Shown: piece by piece, positions 1 to 8,751 of the stretch
How positions within the stretch are numbered: position 1 is the first letter of the stretch
Layout: every line of letters begins with the position of its first letter
Assembly: GCF_910578695.1 (NCBI RefSeq)
Contig: NZ_CAJTQJ010000047.1
Coordinates: 1 to 19,123, forward strand
Origin: an uncultured Brachyspira sp.
Lineage (GTDB): Bacteria > Spirochaetota > Brachyspiria > Brachyspirales > Brachyspiraceae
Direction: 5' to 3'
DNA length: 19,123 nucleotides
Translations under genes and position numbers: made by a program
The notes under the pieces: generated by a model
Told to the model about the DNA's origin: nothing
Databases searched by the model: none
The model's input: only the letters and a program-made list of their open reading frames with translations

Positions 1-164
1 AAAAACATCTTATTTCTATTTATTAATTTATCTATTTTTTCTTCTAATATATTTATTTTATTAACTAATGGTTTTGTTACTATCTTAATGCCAAATATAT
101 TTCTTATTCTATATATACCACTGTCATATTTATTGTATATAAATTTGAATATTTTATTTAACAT
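1..164 (-). CDS. Partial N-terminus of a probable surface-glycan protein
   Basis: An open frame starts with ATG at 164 and runs off the left edge after about 54 codons. The start has a good Shine-Dalgarno sequence (AAGGA at 171-175, 6-7 nt upstream) and lies only 15 nt after the stop of the upstream glycosyltransferase, so the two genes are almost certainly co-transcribed. The visible residues are Lys/Ile/Asn-rich and include a YRIRNIFGIKI segment, followed by a helical stretch with LEEKIDKL. That segment resembles the short Ile/Lys-rich motif at the end of the neighbouring glycosyltransferase. A glycosyltransferase or glycan-associated protein is inferred from context only, and the function cannot be read from 54 residues. 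Confidence 0.6.
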   Translation of the reverse strand, partial: MLNKIFKFIYNKYDSGIYRIRNIFGIKIVTKPLVNKINILEEKIDKLINRNKMF

Positions 165-179
165 ATAATATCCTTATTA

Positions 180-2570
180 TTATTTTATTTTAAATATGAA
201 ATTAATAAATAATATTTTTATATATATATATTTTTTATCACTATTTACATAAAATAAATGTCTAAATAAATTATTTAAGCTTATAATAATTGGCTTTTCA
301 TAATATTTATTAATTTTAGCAGATATTTTAACAAAGAAAAGTTTTATGATAAAATAATTATGATAGAAAACTAAAGCAAAAAAAGTAGGGAGCAATTCAT
401 CTATCATTTCTTTATTTTCTAAAATTTCTTTTTTAAGAATCTTTTCCTCAAATTTGACAGCATTTACCAATTCATTTATAACATTTGCTGCTTCATTATC
501 TAATTCTAACTTGTCAGATAACTTATTATTTTCAATATCATCAAATAATTTTTTCCAATACTTTATTATATTTTTATCTGAATATTTATCTAAACTATTT
601 TTAGCTTCAATCCCTAATTTTACCCTATACTCATCATTTTCTAATAATTCTACTACAGCATTAGATAAAGAATCAATATCTCCCTGAGGAACAGTAATTA
701 AACCCATATTATCTTTAACCATCTCTAAATATGGCAAATCAAACATTACTGTAGGTATACCATAAGATTTTACCTCACCTAAAATCATAGGAAACCCCTC
801 AAAAGATGAAGTAAATAAATGTACAGAAGCTTCTTGAAAATATTTTTCTATATTAGTTTGATAACCCAGCAATTTACAATTATTTTCTATCTTTAATTCT
901 TTAATCTTTTGCCTAACATATTCTTCTTCATACGAATCTCCGCTTCCAATCATAAATAACTTTGCATCAGAAACTTTTTTAACAATTCTAGAAAAAGCTT
1001 CCAAAGCAAGCAGAGGCTGTTTATACATATCAAATCTAGAAAACCATATTATATTTTTTGTATATAAATTTGATGTAAATGTATTATTGACAAAAGTCAA
1101 AGGATTTGGTATATAATAAACATTATTAAGACCAAAATATTCATAAAATTTTTTATTTGAGTTAGACAGTACAATTACATAATCTAACTGTTTAAATAAA
1201 TCAGCCCTACAAATTTTATTTACATCATAAATATAAATTGGAAGTGTAAATACTCCATGTAATATACAAGATATTTTTATACCAATAGATTTTATAATTA
1301 AGATATCTGTTAATAATGTATTGGACATCCAAGAATTATGTATAATCAAATCAATATCATATTTTTCTATGTTATTTTTAAATATATTATATCTTTCATT
1401 ATTATCATCAGATAAAACAATTCTAGTTGTATTATTAGGCAAACTATAGTCATTTTCATTTGGTTTTTCATCAGTAAAAATTATAATATTATATCCATAT
1501 TCGTTAAAAATATAAGATAATTTAGATATAACTCTTTCCACTCCTCCATTATAAAGCCTATGATAAACAATTCCTATATTATTTATTTTTCTGTTTATTT
1601 TTTGATTATTAAATTTAATATCTAAGAAATTAATATTTTTAAACATTTTATTTTCTGAGATATATTTTTTATCAATATATTTTATTAAATCATTTTCTAA
1701 TGATATAAATTTATTTAAATACTCTGTTCTAAGTATATTAGAGTAACTAAAATATTCAAAATAATACAAAAAATCTCTTATCAATCTTTTTAAGTTATAA
1801 ATTTTATATTTATCATATAAATTATTTTTCAATAAAAATTTTTTTACTTTATCAAATACTATCAATATATCATCAAGACGCTTTTTATCTTTATTTATAT
1901 TTCCCAAAATTTGACTGCTGGTTTCACTTTTTCTATTATAATAATATATTGCATTTTTAATAGAAACTTGTTTTTTAGAGTAATATGCTATCGGTAAAAA
2001 TATAAGTAAATCTTCATTTGTAACAATATGTATATTTCTGCTATAGTGTATCAAGCATAAATTAAAAATATCTCTTCTAATCAGTTTACCGCACATTGAC
2101 CAATTTCTAGATTCTTCAAACAAAAAATCTAAAATATTATCATTTTCTAATATTCTATAAGAAATTTTATTAAAATCATTTTCGATTTTTTTATTATTAT
2201 CATACAAAGAAATCATTTTGCCTTGAACAATATCAGCATTTGTTTCTACAGCCTTATTATACATTAATTCAATAGAATTATATGAATAATAATCATCACT
2301 ATCACAGCTGGATATATATTTAGAAGAAGCAGCTTCAAAACCGCTTAATCTAGCTTCATATAAACCTTTATTTATATCAAAATTTATAAGTTTAATTCTA
2401 TCATCTAAATTTATATAATCTTCTACTATACTTTTTGAATTATCAGTTGAGCCGTCATTAACTACAATTATCTCTATATCTTTAAAAGTTTGATTTATTA
2501 AACTATCCAAACATTTAGAAATGTATTTTTCAGTATTATATACTGGTATTATTACAGAAACTAAAGGCAT
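180..2570 (-). CDS. Bifunctional glycosyltransferase, GT2-GT4 fusion
   Basis: This 796-residue protein carries two glycosyltransferase modules. Residues about 4-220 are a GT2 (GT-A) domain: SVIIPVYNTEKY at the start, VNDGSTDNS around D39, the metal-binding SCDSDD (D90/D92/D93), and a late NEDLL with E186-D187 as the likely catalytic-base region. Residues about 330-690 are a GT4 (GT-B) domain: NGGVERVISKL at 341-351, WFSRFDMYKQP at 509-519, and the EX7E pair E591/E599 within SSFEGFPMILGE. The last 60 or so residues are hydrophobic and basic, with no enzyme motif. The protein probably adds two sugars successively to a cytoplasmic or inner-leaflet glycan; donors and acceptor are not predictable. 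The start is ATG at 2570 with only a weak SD (GAG about 8 nt upstream). It leads a leftward operon with the partial gene at 1-164. Confidence 0.88.
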   Translation of the reverse strand: MPLVSVIIPVYNTEKYISKCLDSLINQTFKDIEIIVVNDGSTDNSKSIVEDYINLDDRIKLINFDINKGLYEARLSGFEAASSKYISSCDSDDYYSYNSIELMYNKAVETNADIVQGKMISLYDNNKKIENDFNKISYRILENDNILDFLFEESRNWSMCGKLIRRDIFNLCLIHYSRNIHIVTNEDLLIFLPIAYYSKKQVSIKNAIYYYNRKSETSSQILGNINKDKKRLDDILIVFDKVKKFLLKNNLYDKYKIYNLKRLIRDFLYYFEYFSYSNILRTEYLNKFISLENDLIKYIDKKYISENKMFKNINFLDIKFNNQKINRKINNIGIVYHRLYNGGVERVISKLSYIFNEYGYNIIIFTDEKPNENDYSLPNNTTRIVLSDDNNERYNIFKNNIEKYDIDLIIHNSWMSNTLLTDILIIKSIGIKISCILHGVFTLPIYIYDVNKICRADLFKQLDYVIVLSNSNKKFYEYFGLNNVYYIPNPLTFVNNTFTSNLYTKNIIWFSRFDMYKQPLLALEAFSRIVKKVSDAKLFMIGSGDSYEEEYVRQKIKELKIENNCKLLGYQTNIEKYFQEASVHLFTSSFEGFPMILGEVKSYGIPTVMFDLPYLEMVKDNMGLITVPQGDIDSLSNAVVELLENDEYRVKLGIEAKNSLDKYSDKNIIKYWKKLFDDIENNKLSDKLELDNEAANVINELVNAVKFEEKILKKEILENKEMIDELLPTFFALVFYHNYFIIKLFFVKISAKINKYYEKPIIISLNNLFRHLFYVNSDKKYIYIKILFINFIFKIK

Positions 2571-2644
2571 ATTAAAACTCGCAATTATAATTTATAATAT
2601 TATATCATAATATATATAAAAAAAAAATTATAAATATATAAAAA

Positions 2645-2671
2645 ATTATAAAATATGATAATTATATTCAA
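2645..2671 (-). promoter_or_regulatory. Possible promoter for the glycosyltransferase operon
   Basis: On the minus strand TTGAAT (2666-2671) is followed after 15 bp by TATAAT (2645-2650), about 75 nt before the start codon at 2570. The spacing is short and the region is nearly pure A/T, so chance matches are likely. The rest of 2571-2700 shows no other clear signal. Confidence 0.25.
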
Positions 2672-2700
2672 TTTTTATTAATAATAATAAAAAACAATTT

Positions 2701-2745
2701 TTATTAAAAATAAAAAAGGCTTTTCAATAATACTATGAAAAGCCT
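2701..2745 (-). terminator. Rho-independent terminator after the NHL gene
   Basis: AGGCTTTTCA (2717-2726) and TGAAAAGCCT (2736-2745) form a perfect 10-bp stem with a 9-nt loop. On the minus strand it is followed by a T-rich tract (complement of 2701-2716). It lies about 20 nt beyond the stop codon at 2766 and separates the NHL gene from the glycosyltransferase operon. Confidence 0.85.
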
Positions 2746-2765
2746 CTTTATTTAATAAACTTTTA

Positions 2766-4868
2766 TTATGGTACTACATAACCTGCTTCTTCTTCGCCAT
2801 ACATATCCCTGTATTGAACTCTTACATTCAAAGACCTAAATTGTCCTGACTGAGACATATTTCTAAAGCTGTTATAGTATATAAAATATCTTCCAAAATC
2901 AATATTTTTTATTTTATTAAGCTCCCCTGCATAATCTATAGACAAATCAGCATTTATAGTATAACCATAAGTATTTTTTGTCATTAAATCTAAGAAATAA
3001 TTAGATTTATTAACTCCTAAATACACCTGATTTAGAGAAATGGCATTATTCTTAGCAAAACTTGATATATCGCCGAAATTCATCATATCAAATACTCTGT
3101 CATCGGGACTGCTTACTGTAAAATGTATAATAGCAGTTTTCTTAAAGCTGTTGCATGCAAGCCTTACAGCCTCATAATAAGCATCATCTAAAGCAGATAT
3201 TCCGCCTGTAAATCTAAAATTATTAGCATTTTCAAGTATTCTTAAATTTCTTGCATCATAATTATCAGACTTATAAACCTGATCATTATAATGTATAACT
3301 AAAACCTCATCATTATTAGTTAAGTTTATAGTAAAATTGCTTATCTCTTCTTTGATTCTATTCTCATAAGGCTTAGCAGCAAGACTGTCTTCTATTAAAT
3401 ATACAAATCTATATTCATGCAGTTCTGGAGCATCATAAAAACCAACCCTATGTTCAACAGCCGAATTCTCTGTAACAAAGAAATTTTCAGCAGTTAATCC
3501 TATAACAGGATTTGTCATTCTATCTCTTACAGTAACAGATACCGCCACAAGAGGAAATCTATTTAAATACTCTCTGTCTACAAATACATCTAAATTTGCA
3601 TAATATTCTTCTTTTCTAGTATATACATCAACTCTTCCAGAAATAAAATCTGTAAGATATATATCTCCATTAGGTCCCTCAGCAGCAGAGGTAGGAGTAG
3701 CAGTATATCTTTCTGAATTATTAAATATAGTGAAGTCAGAAGCATTCACATCATAATAGAATATCTTATTTCCGTCAGCTATATAAAGATTTCCGTCTTT
3801 AGAAAATGATAATCCTCTAGGCTCATTAAATAAATTATGCTTAATAGTCTGAATATAATTTCCATTCAAATCAAATTGCTGTATCCTCTTATTACCCATA
3901 TCTGCCACATATATATATCTGTCATTAACAGCTATGCCTGCAGGCGAAAATAATTCTCCCTCATTTTCTCCAAGTCTTCCGAAACTGTATAAGAAATTTC
4001 CGTCAATATCAAATACAGCTATTCTATTATTTCCAGTATCTGAAACATATAAATTACTTTCCATATCAATGGCAATATCAGAAGGACCAAGCAGCTGCCC
4101 ATTGCTTACCCCTGAAACGCCTATATTAGTAATATAATTATGATTTGAATCATATTTAAATATTTTATCTTTTTTTGTATTCGCTATATATATATATCCA
4201 TTTTTATCTATATCAAAACCTCTAGGATTTTCTAATTTTTCATAAGGATAAACTCTTGCTATAAATTGTAAAGCTTTTTTCCACCAGCTAGTCTGCTCTG
4301 CTTCTAATCTTTTTCCATTTGAAATTTTTGCAGTAAGATTACCATTAACATCAAATTTTTTTAATGAAGAATCAGCATAGTCCAAAACATATAAACTTCC
4401 GTCAGGCATTACTTTTATCTGTATAGGCTGATTAATATTATTTAAAAATTTAGCATTAGTAGAAAAAGCCTTTAAATAAATAAAATTGCTTAAAATATCT
4501 TTTTTCTCTTCAGCAAAATTAGCAGAATCATACTTATTAATTTTAGAAAGTATTATAGGATCCTCATATCCCATTCTTGTAATATTAAGCCATTCATTAA
4601 TAGCCAAAGACATATACCCTGCTTTGTATAAAGACTTGCTATACCAGTATCTTATAAACTTATCTGTAGGATTTGTATTAAGAGAGTTTCTAAAACTAGC
4701 TATAGAAGCATCATAACGTTCTTGATTATAATAATGCACACCTCTTAATAACTCTCTGTATGAATCATAAGTTTCTGTGTTTACATAATACGGAGTTTTA
4801 TCGAAAGCGTATGAAAGCGGTATAGTCATTAAAAATAATACCATAACCGCCAAAAGTTTTATTCTCAT
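2766..4868 (-). CDS. Secreted TPR / NHL-repeat / VWA-like protein
   Basis: This 700-residue exported protein begins with a signal peptide (MRIK, a hydrophobic core, then LSYA with likely cleavage after A21). Residues about 34-100 form two TPR-like helical hairpins. About 150-410 contain NHL beta-propeller repeats, seen as recurring units such as NPRGFDIDKNGYIYIA, GPSDIAIDMESNLYVSDTGN and SPAGIAVNDRYIYVADMGNKR. Residues about 430-640 resemble a von Willebrand A fold (strand FVYLIEDS, later FTGGISALDDAYYEA). The canonical DxSxS of the metal site is degenerate (EDSLAA). It is probably a periplasmic or outer-membrane-associated binding or scaffold protein with no visible enzymatic residues. The start is supported by AGAGGA close to the ATG. 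The gene lies 53 nt downstream of tRNA-Thr and may share its transcript. It ends before a strong terminator. Confidence 0.82.
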   Translation of the reverse strand: MRIKLLAVMVLFLMTIPLSYAFDKTPYYVNTETYDSYRELLRGVHYYNQERYDASIASFRNSLNTNPTDKFIRYWYSKSLYKAGYMSLAINEWLNITRMGYEDPIILSKINKYDSANFAEEKKDILSNFIYLKAFSTNAKFLNNINQPIQIKVMPDGSLYVLDYADSSLKKFDVNGNLTAKISNGKRLEAEQTSWWKKALQFIARVYPYEKLENPRGFDIDKNGYIYIANTKKDKIFKYDSNHNYITNIGVSGVSNGQLLGPSDIAIDMESNLYVSDTGNNRIAVFDIDGNFLYSFGRLGENEGELFSPAGIAVNDRYIYVADMGNKRIQQFDLNGNYIQTIKHNLFNEPRGLSFSKDGNLYIADGNKIFYYDVNASDFTIFNNSERYTATPTSAAEGPNGDIYLTDFISGRVDVYTRKEEYYANLDVFVDREYLNRFPLVAVSVTVRDRMTNPVIGLTAENFFVTENSAVEHRVGFYDAPELHEYRFVYLIEDSLAAKPYENRIKEEISNFTINLTNNDEVLVIHYNDQVYKSDNYDARNLRILENANNFRFTGGISALDDAYYEAVRLACNSFKKTAIIHFTVSSPDDRVFDMMNFGDISSFAKNNAISLNQVYLGVNKSNYFLDLMTKNTYGYTINADLSIDYAGELNKIKNIDFGRYFIYYNSFRNMSQSGQFRSLNVRVQYRDMYGEEEAGYVVP

Positions 4869-4921
4869 AAATCCTCTTTTATATTATAGTTTTGATATTT
4901 TATATTATAATACTGAACAAA

Positions 4922-4994
4922 AGCCCGCTGTCGGAATCGAACCGACGACCCTCACCTTACCATGGTGATGCTCTGCCTACTGAGCTAAGCGGGC
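4922..4994 (-). tRNA. tRNA-Thr (anticodon GGU)
   Basis: The minus strand folds into a complete 73-nt cloverleaf. It has a 7-bp acceptor (GCCCGCT/AGCGGGC), a D arm GCTC...GAGC, an anticodon stem TCACC/GGTGA enclosing ATGGTAA (anticodon GGT, reading ACC), a 5-nt variable loop, and a T arm GTCGG/CCGAC with loop TTCGAAT. The discriminator is U and the 3' CCA is not encoded, so it must be added after transcription. A near-consensus promoter lies 13 nt upstream. Confidence 0.97.
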
Positions 4995-5007
4995 AAATTT
5001 GTAAAAT

Positions 5008-5036
5008 ATTATAAAATTACAGAATAAAAAAGTCAA
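5008..5036 (-). promoter_or_regulatory. Sigma-70 promoter for tRNA-Thr and probably the NHL gene
   Basis: On the minus strand TTGACT (5031-5036) and TATAAT (5008-5013) are separated by exactly 17 bp. The mature tRNA begins 13 nt after the -10 box. No convincing terminator is visible between the tRNA and the NHL gene, so read-through is likely. Confidence 0.85.
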
Positions 5037-5067
5037 GCAAACATATTTAGTTTTTATTATGTTAACT

Positions 5068-5769
5068 TTACTTTATATATCCTATAATGTTTCTAACATA
5101 ATTTTTAGTTTCCTCTATATTAGGAATCCTCTGCAGCCTATCTACTAAAGAAGGTCCTGCATTATATGCTGATAATGATAAATCAAGTCTTCCGTCATAT
5201 CTATTGAGCATTTGAGATAAATATCTGCTTCCGGCCATTATATTAGTATAAGGATCTTTAAGCATATCTTTATCTGCTACTCCTAAGCCTGCTCCTGTCT
5301 GAGGCATTATTTGCATTAATCCTACAGCACCTTTATGACTTACAGCATTAGGAATATAATTTGACTCCTGCTTTATAACAGCTTTAATCAAATTTTCAGG
5401 CAATGAATATTTTTCAGCCGCCTCTTTAATTATATCATCATATTTCGTAGGAAAACTCTCTGCTGAAGCTTTTTTGTATGCATTTACAGCCTTAGCAAAA
5501 TTATTTGTATTTCCATCATAAACACCAAAAGATATATTTCCTTTGAAAGCATCATTAATTTTTCCATTATCAATTTTTTTATTAGTATCATTAATTATAG
5601 ATTTATCTTTTGTATTATAACTATCACTATCCGCCGCCATAGCATCATTTAAATATTCTGAAAAAGGTTTTACAGGAGTCTTTGTATTCATAGGAGCAAA
5701 ACCCAGCTTATTAAAAGTATCCTGAATCTCCCCTATTCTTGTATGTATTCTTTGTACTGATTCTATCAT
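5068..5769 (-). CDS. Flagellar-operon lytic transglycosylase (SLT domain)
   Basis: This 233-residue protein has a C-terminal SLT/lysozyme-like domain at about 108-233. It contains IKQESNY with the catalytic glutamate E135, GLMQIMPQTG at 150-159, SAYNAG at 200-205 and TKNYVRNI near the end. The family cleaves peptidoglycan glycan strands to 1,6-anhydro-muropeptides. Residues 1-105 are polar and low-complexity and begin MIESVQRIHTRIGEIQ; there is no signal peptide. Being the last gene of the fliF-J operon (23 nt after fliJ, good AGAGG ribosome site) suggests it opens the wall for the flagellar rod, the role played elsewhere by FlgJ-type enzymes. With no Sec signal, export through the flagellar type III apparatus is a plausible inference. 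The function as a transglycosylase is strong; the flagellar role is inferred from position. Confidence 0.88.
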   Translation of the reverse strand: MIESVQRIHTRIGEIQDTFNKLGFAPMNTKTPVKPFSEYLNDAMAADSDSYNTKDKSIINDTNKKIDNGKINDAFKGNISFGVYDGNTNNFAKAVNAYKKASAESFPTKYDDIIKEAAEKYSLPENLIKAVIKQESNYIPNAVSHKGAVGLMQIMPQTGAGLGVADKDMLKDPYTNIMAGSRYLSQMLNRYDGRLDLSLSAYNAGPSLVDRLQRIPNIEETKNYVRNIIGYIK

Positions 5770-5792
5770 AAATAATACCTCTTATTAAATTA

Positions 5793-6245
<453 letters not shown>

Positions 6246-6290
6246 AAATATTAATTCTTTATTATCTTCATACTAATCTTTTAACAGAAT

Positions 6291-7745
6291 CTACAGTATA
6301 ACCATATCATTAGCATATTCTACATTGTCGGAAATATTTGTTCTGTCATCTGCTTTTTTTACATCTCCGCTATTTACTAAATCCTCTTCTATATCTTCAC
6401 GTGAATAAAACATAGATAAAAGTGCCTCTTTACTGTCAGCAAAACTTGAAATTTCATACATATCCTGCTGTAAATATCTGTCCATCATACTTTTATAATC
6501 AATAGCCCTATCAACTTCAGGCATACTTCCTTTAGCATATCCGCCTATCATTATAAGTTCTTTAGCTTCATTATAGTCAGCACTCATCTTTAAAAATTCT
6601 CTGGCGGCCTTTTTATGCATATTGGAAACTACTTCATTCATAATCCTAGATATGCTTTTATTAATATCAATAGCAGGAAAATGTCCTCTATTTGCCAAAT
6701 CCCTAGATAAAACTATATGTCCGTCTAATATACCTCTTACAGCATCAGTTATAGGCTCGTCTAAATCATCTCCTTCAACCAATACATTATAAAATGCAGT
6801 AATAGAACCTTTATTAGAAGTACCAGTGCGTTCCAAAAGTTTAGCAAGCTCTGAAAATACGCTTGGAGTATAACCTCTTGTAGTAGGAGGCTCTCCTCTT
6901 GAAAGTCCTATTTCCCTTTGAGCCAAAGCAAAACGAGTTACAGAATCCACCATAAACATAACACTTTTGCCCTTATCTCTAAAATATTCAGCTATAGCAG
7001 TTGCAGTATATGCAGCACGCACTCTCAAAAGAGGAGCATCATCGCTTGCAGCAACAACTAATATGCTTTTTTTTAATCCTTCCTCTCCTAAATCTCTTTC
7101 TATAAAATCTCTTACTTCTCTTCTTCTCTCTCCTATTAATGCTATAACATTAACATCAGCATTTGTATTTCTAGCTATCATAGATAAAAGTGTAGATTTA
7201 CCTACACCTGTACCGCTCATTATAGCCATACGCTGCCCTTCTCCTACAGTTAAAAGCCCGTCTATTGCCCTTACGCCTGTCTGTATATGCTTATTTATTC
7301 TAGGTCTGTTCATAGGATTTACTGATGAATGCGAAACAGGTATCGGAGTTTCATAAAAATTATGTCCTCCTCCTGCAAGAGGCTTTCCTCTGGCATCTAA
7401 TACACTGCCTAATATCTCATCGCAGCACATAACAGATAATGGCTTTTCAAAAGAATAAACCATATTACCGAAAGTTATTCCATTAACAGGTCCGTAAGTA
7501 GCTAATAATACATCTTGATTTCTAAAGCCTATAGCCTCAGCATCAACATAAGTATTATCATTCATATATATACGGCATATATCTCCAAGTCTGCAGAAAG
7601 GTCCTTCGCTGATAACCAATGAACCTATAACCTCTTTAACTTTGCCGTAAGACTTTAATAAAGAAACATCATCAACTACTTTTCTGTACTTTTCAAATGT
7701 TTTTTTTACCTCTTTATCAAAATCTATATTTTCTTCTTTCATCAT
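6291..7745 (-). CDS. fliI: Flagellum-specific export ATPase FliI
   Basis: This 484-residue cytoplasmic ATPase of the type III flagellar export apparatus is related to F1 beta subunits. It has an N-terminal beta-barrel region (about 30-105), then the Walker A P-loop SGTGVGKST (177-185, K183), the IGERRREVRDF segment (204-214) holding the catalytic glutamate E206, Walker B VMFMVD (262-267), and the family-typical SRGEPPTTRGYTPSVFSEL (282-300). The length is slightly above the usual 440-460 because of a charged N-terminus and a C-terminal Asp/Asn-rich tail after about residue 455. The gene begins with tandem ATGs at 7745; an AGGA sits 11 nt upstream, which is long but acceptable. It lies 46 nt after fliH. 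Confidence 0.97.
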   Translation of the reverse strand: MMKEENIDFDKEVKKTFEKYRKVVDDVSLLKSYGKVKEVIGSLVISEGPFCRLGDICRIYMNDNTYVDAEAIGFRNQDVLLATYGPVNGITFGNMVYSFEKPLSVMCCDEILGSVLDARGKPLAGGGHNFYETPIPVSHSSVNPMNRPRINKHIQTGVRAIDGLLTVGEGQRMAIMSGTGVGKSTLLSMIARNTNADVNVIALIGERRREVRDFIERDLGEEGLKKSILVVAASDDAPLLRVRAAYTATAIAEYFRDKGKSVMFMVDSVTRFALAQREIGLSRGEPPTTRGYTPSVFSELAKLLERTGTSNKGSITAFYNVLVEGDDLDEPITDAVRGILDGHIVLSRDLANRGHFPAIDINKSISRIMNEVVSNMHKKAAREFLKMSADYNEAKELIMIGGYAKGSMPEVDRAIDYKSMMDRYLQQDMYEISSFADSKEALLSMFYSREDIEEDLVNSGDVKKADDRTNISDNVEYANDMVIL

Positions 7746-7791
7746 AATATCATCAGTCCTAAATCATAATATAATCAGCCCTATAATAAAA

Positions 7792-8694
7792 TTAGAAACC
7801 TTTTATAGGCTCTACTTCTTTAATAGCAGTTTCTATTTCATTAAGCTGAGTATTTATTCTAGCATCAATATCTCCGAAATCAGTTTCTATCATACATCCG
7901 CCTACATCAACATTAGGGTCTTCCAATACTGTTACACCTTCAATCTTATCAAGCATTTGATAAAACTCATCTTTATGTCTTGCAGAAACTTCCAAATCAT
8001 CAATATTAACTCTTATAGTGATTTTAGTTCTGCCTTTAATTCTTCTTAAAGCCTCCTGAATATTCCTTATAACTATACCTTTATCTCTTTCTGTAAGCAT
8101 TTTTACAACGCGTTTAGCTATAAGTACAGCAACTTCAATAACCTGTGCCTCTGCCGCATCTATTATTTCATTTCTTTTATTAATAGTTTCAGCAAGTATT
8201 TTTTTCATTTTCTCTGTTAATTTTACTAAATCATTATTACTGTCAGAAAAAGACTTTTCAAAGCCTTCATCATATCCTTTTGCATAGCCTTCTTTATATG
8301 CAGCATCTTTTATAGATTCGGATTCGCTTTCTATTTTCTCTTTCTCAGAATTAGCATCTTGTATTATTCTTGAAGCATCAACTTTAGCCTGCTCTGAAAT
8401 AAAATGTGCTTCATTTTGTTTAGATTTAAATATCTCAAAAGCCTGTGTTTTAGCATCTTCAATAATTCTGTCAGCCTCATCAACAGCTTTTCTTCTCATA
8501 TCTCTTAAATCTTCTTCCCATTGAGCTCTAAGTCCTGCAATCTCAGCTTCAATCTCTTCGATAGAAGGACCTCTGTATTCCTCCTGCGACTCTTCATAAT
8601 CTAATTCTTCCTGAGATTTATGATGAGGTACTGCAATATTAACTTTCTGAGTTAGTTCAACAATACTTTTGGATTTAAAAACCTTTTCTGGCAT
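7792..8694 (-). CDS. fliH: Flagellar assembly protein FliH, export ATPase regulator
   Basis: This 300-residue protein is the FliI regulator and stalk component, analogous to F-type b/delta subunits. The N-terminus (1-50) is disordered and acidic. Residues about 50-135 form a long charged coiled coil. A GYAKGYDEGF run (136-145) is the GxxxG-type motif characteristic of FliH. The C-terminal globular domain (about 185-300) includes AEAQVIEVAVLIAKRVV and the VGGCMIETDFGDIDARI segment seen in FliH/HrpE/YscL proteins. The length is above the 235 or so residues of enteric FliH, mainly through the N-terminal coil. A GGGAG ribosome site lies 6 nt before the ATG. The gene is 57 nt downstream of fliG and is probably co-expressed with fliI, whose ATPase it restrains and tethers to the C ring. 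Confidence 0.93.
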   Translation of the reverse strand: MPEKVFKSKSIVELTQKVNIAVPHHKSQEELDYEESQEEYRGPSIEEIEAEIAGLRAQWEEDLRDMRRKAVDEADRIIEDAKTQAFEIFKSKQNEAHFISEQAKVDASRIIQDANSEKEKIESESESIKDAAYKEGYAKGYDEGFEKSFSDSNNDLVKLTEKMKKILAETINKRNEIIDAAEAQVIEVAVLIAKRVVKMLTERDKGIVIRNIQEALRRIKGRTKITIRVNIDDLEVSARHKDEFYQMLDKIEGVTVLEDPNVDVGGCMIETDFGDIDARINTQLNEIETAIKEVEPIKGF

Positions 8695-8751
8695 AATTTA
8701 CTCCCAATATTCTTAAAAACGCTATATATAAATAATTTTCATTAATAAAAA

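Noticed and set aside
4869..4921. Separate promoter for the NHL gene
   Set aside because: Two TATAAT-like boxes exist, but neither has a TTG-type -35 hexamer at 16-18 bp; in this composition such -10 matches are expected by chance.
6967..7356. 129-codon open frame on the plus strand
   Set aside because: It is antisense to the P-loop region of fliI, has no ribosome site or recognisable domain, and the fliI reading is unambiguous.
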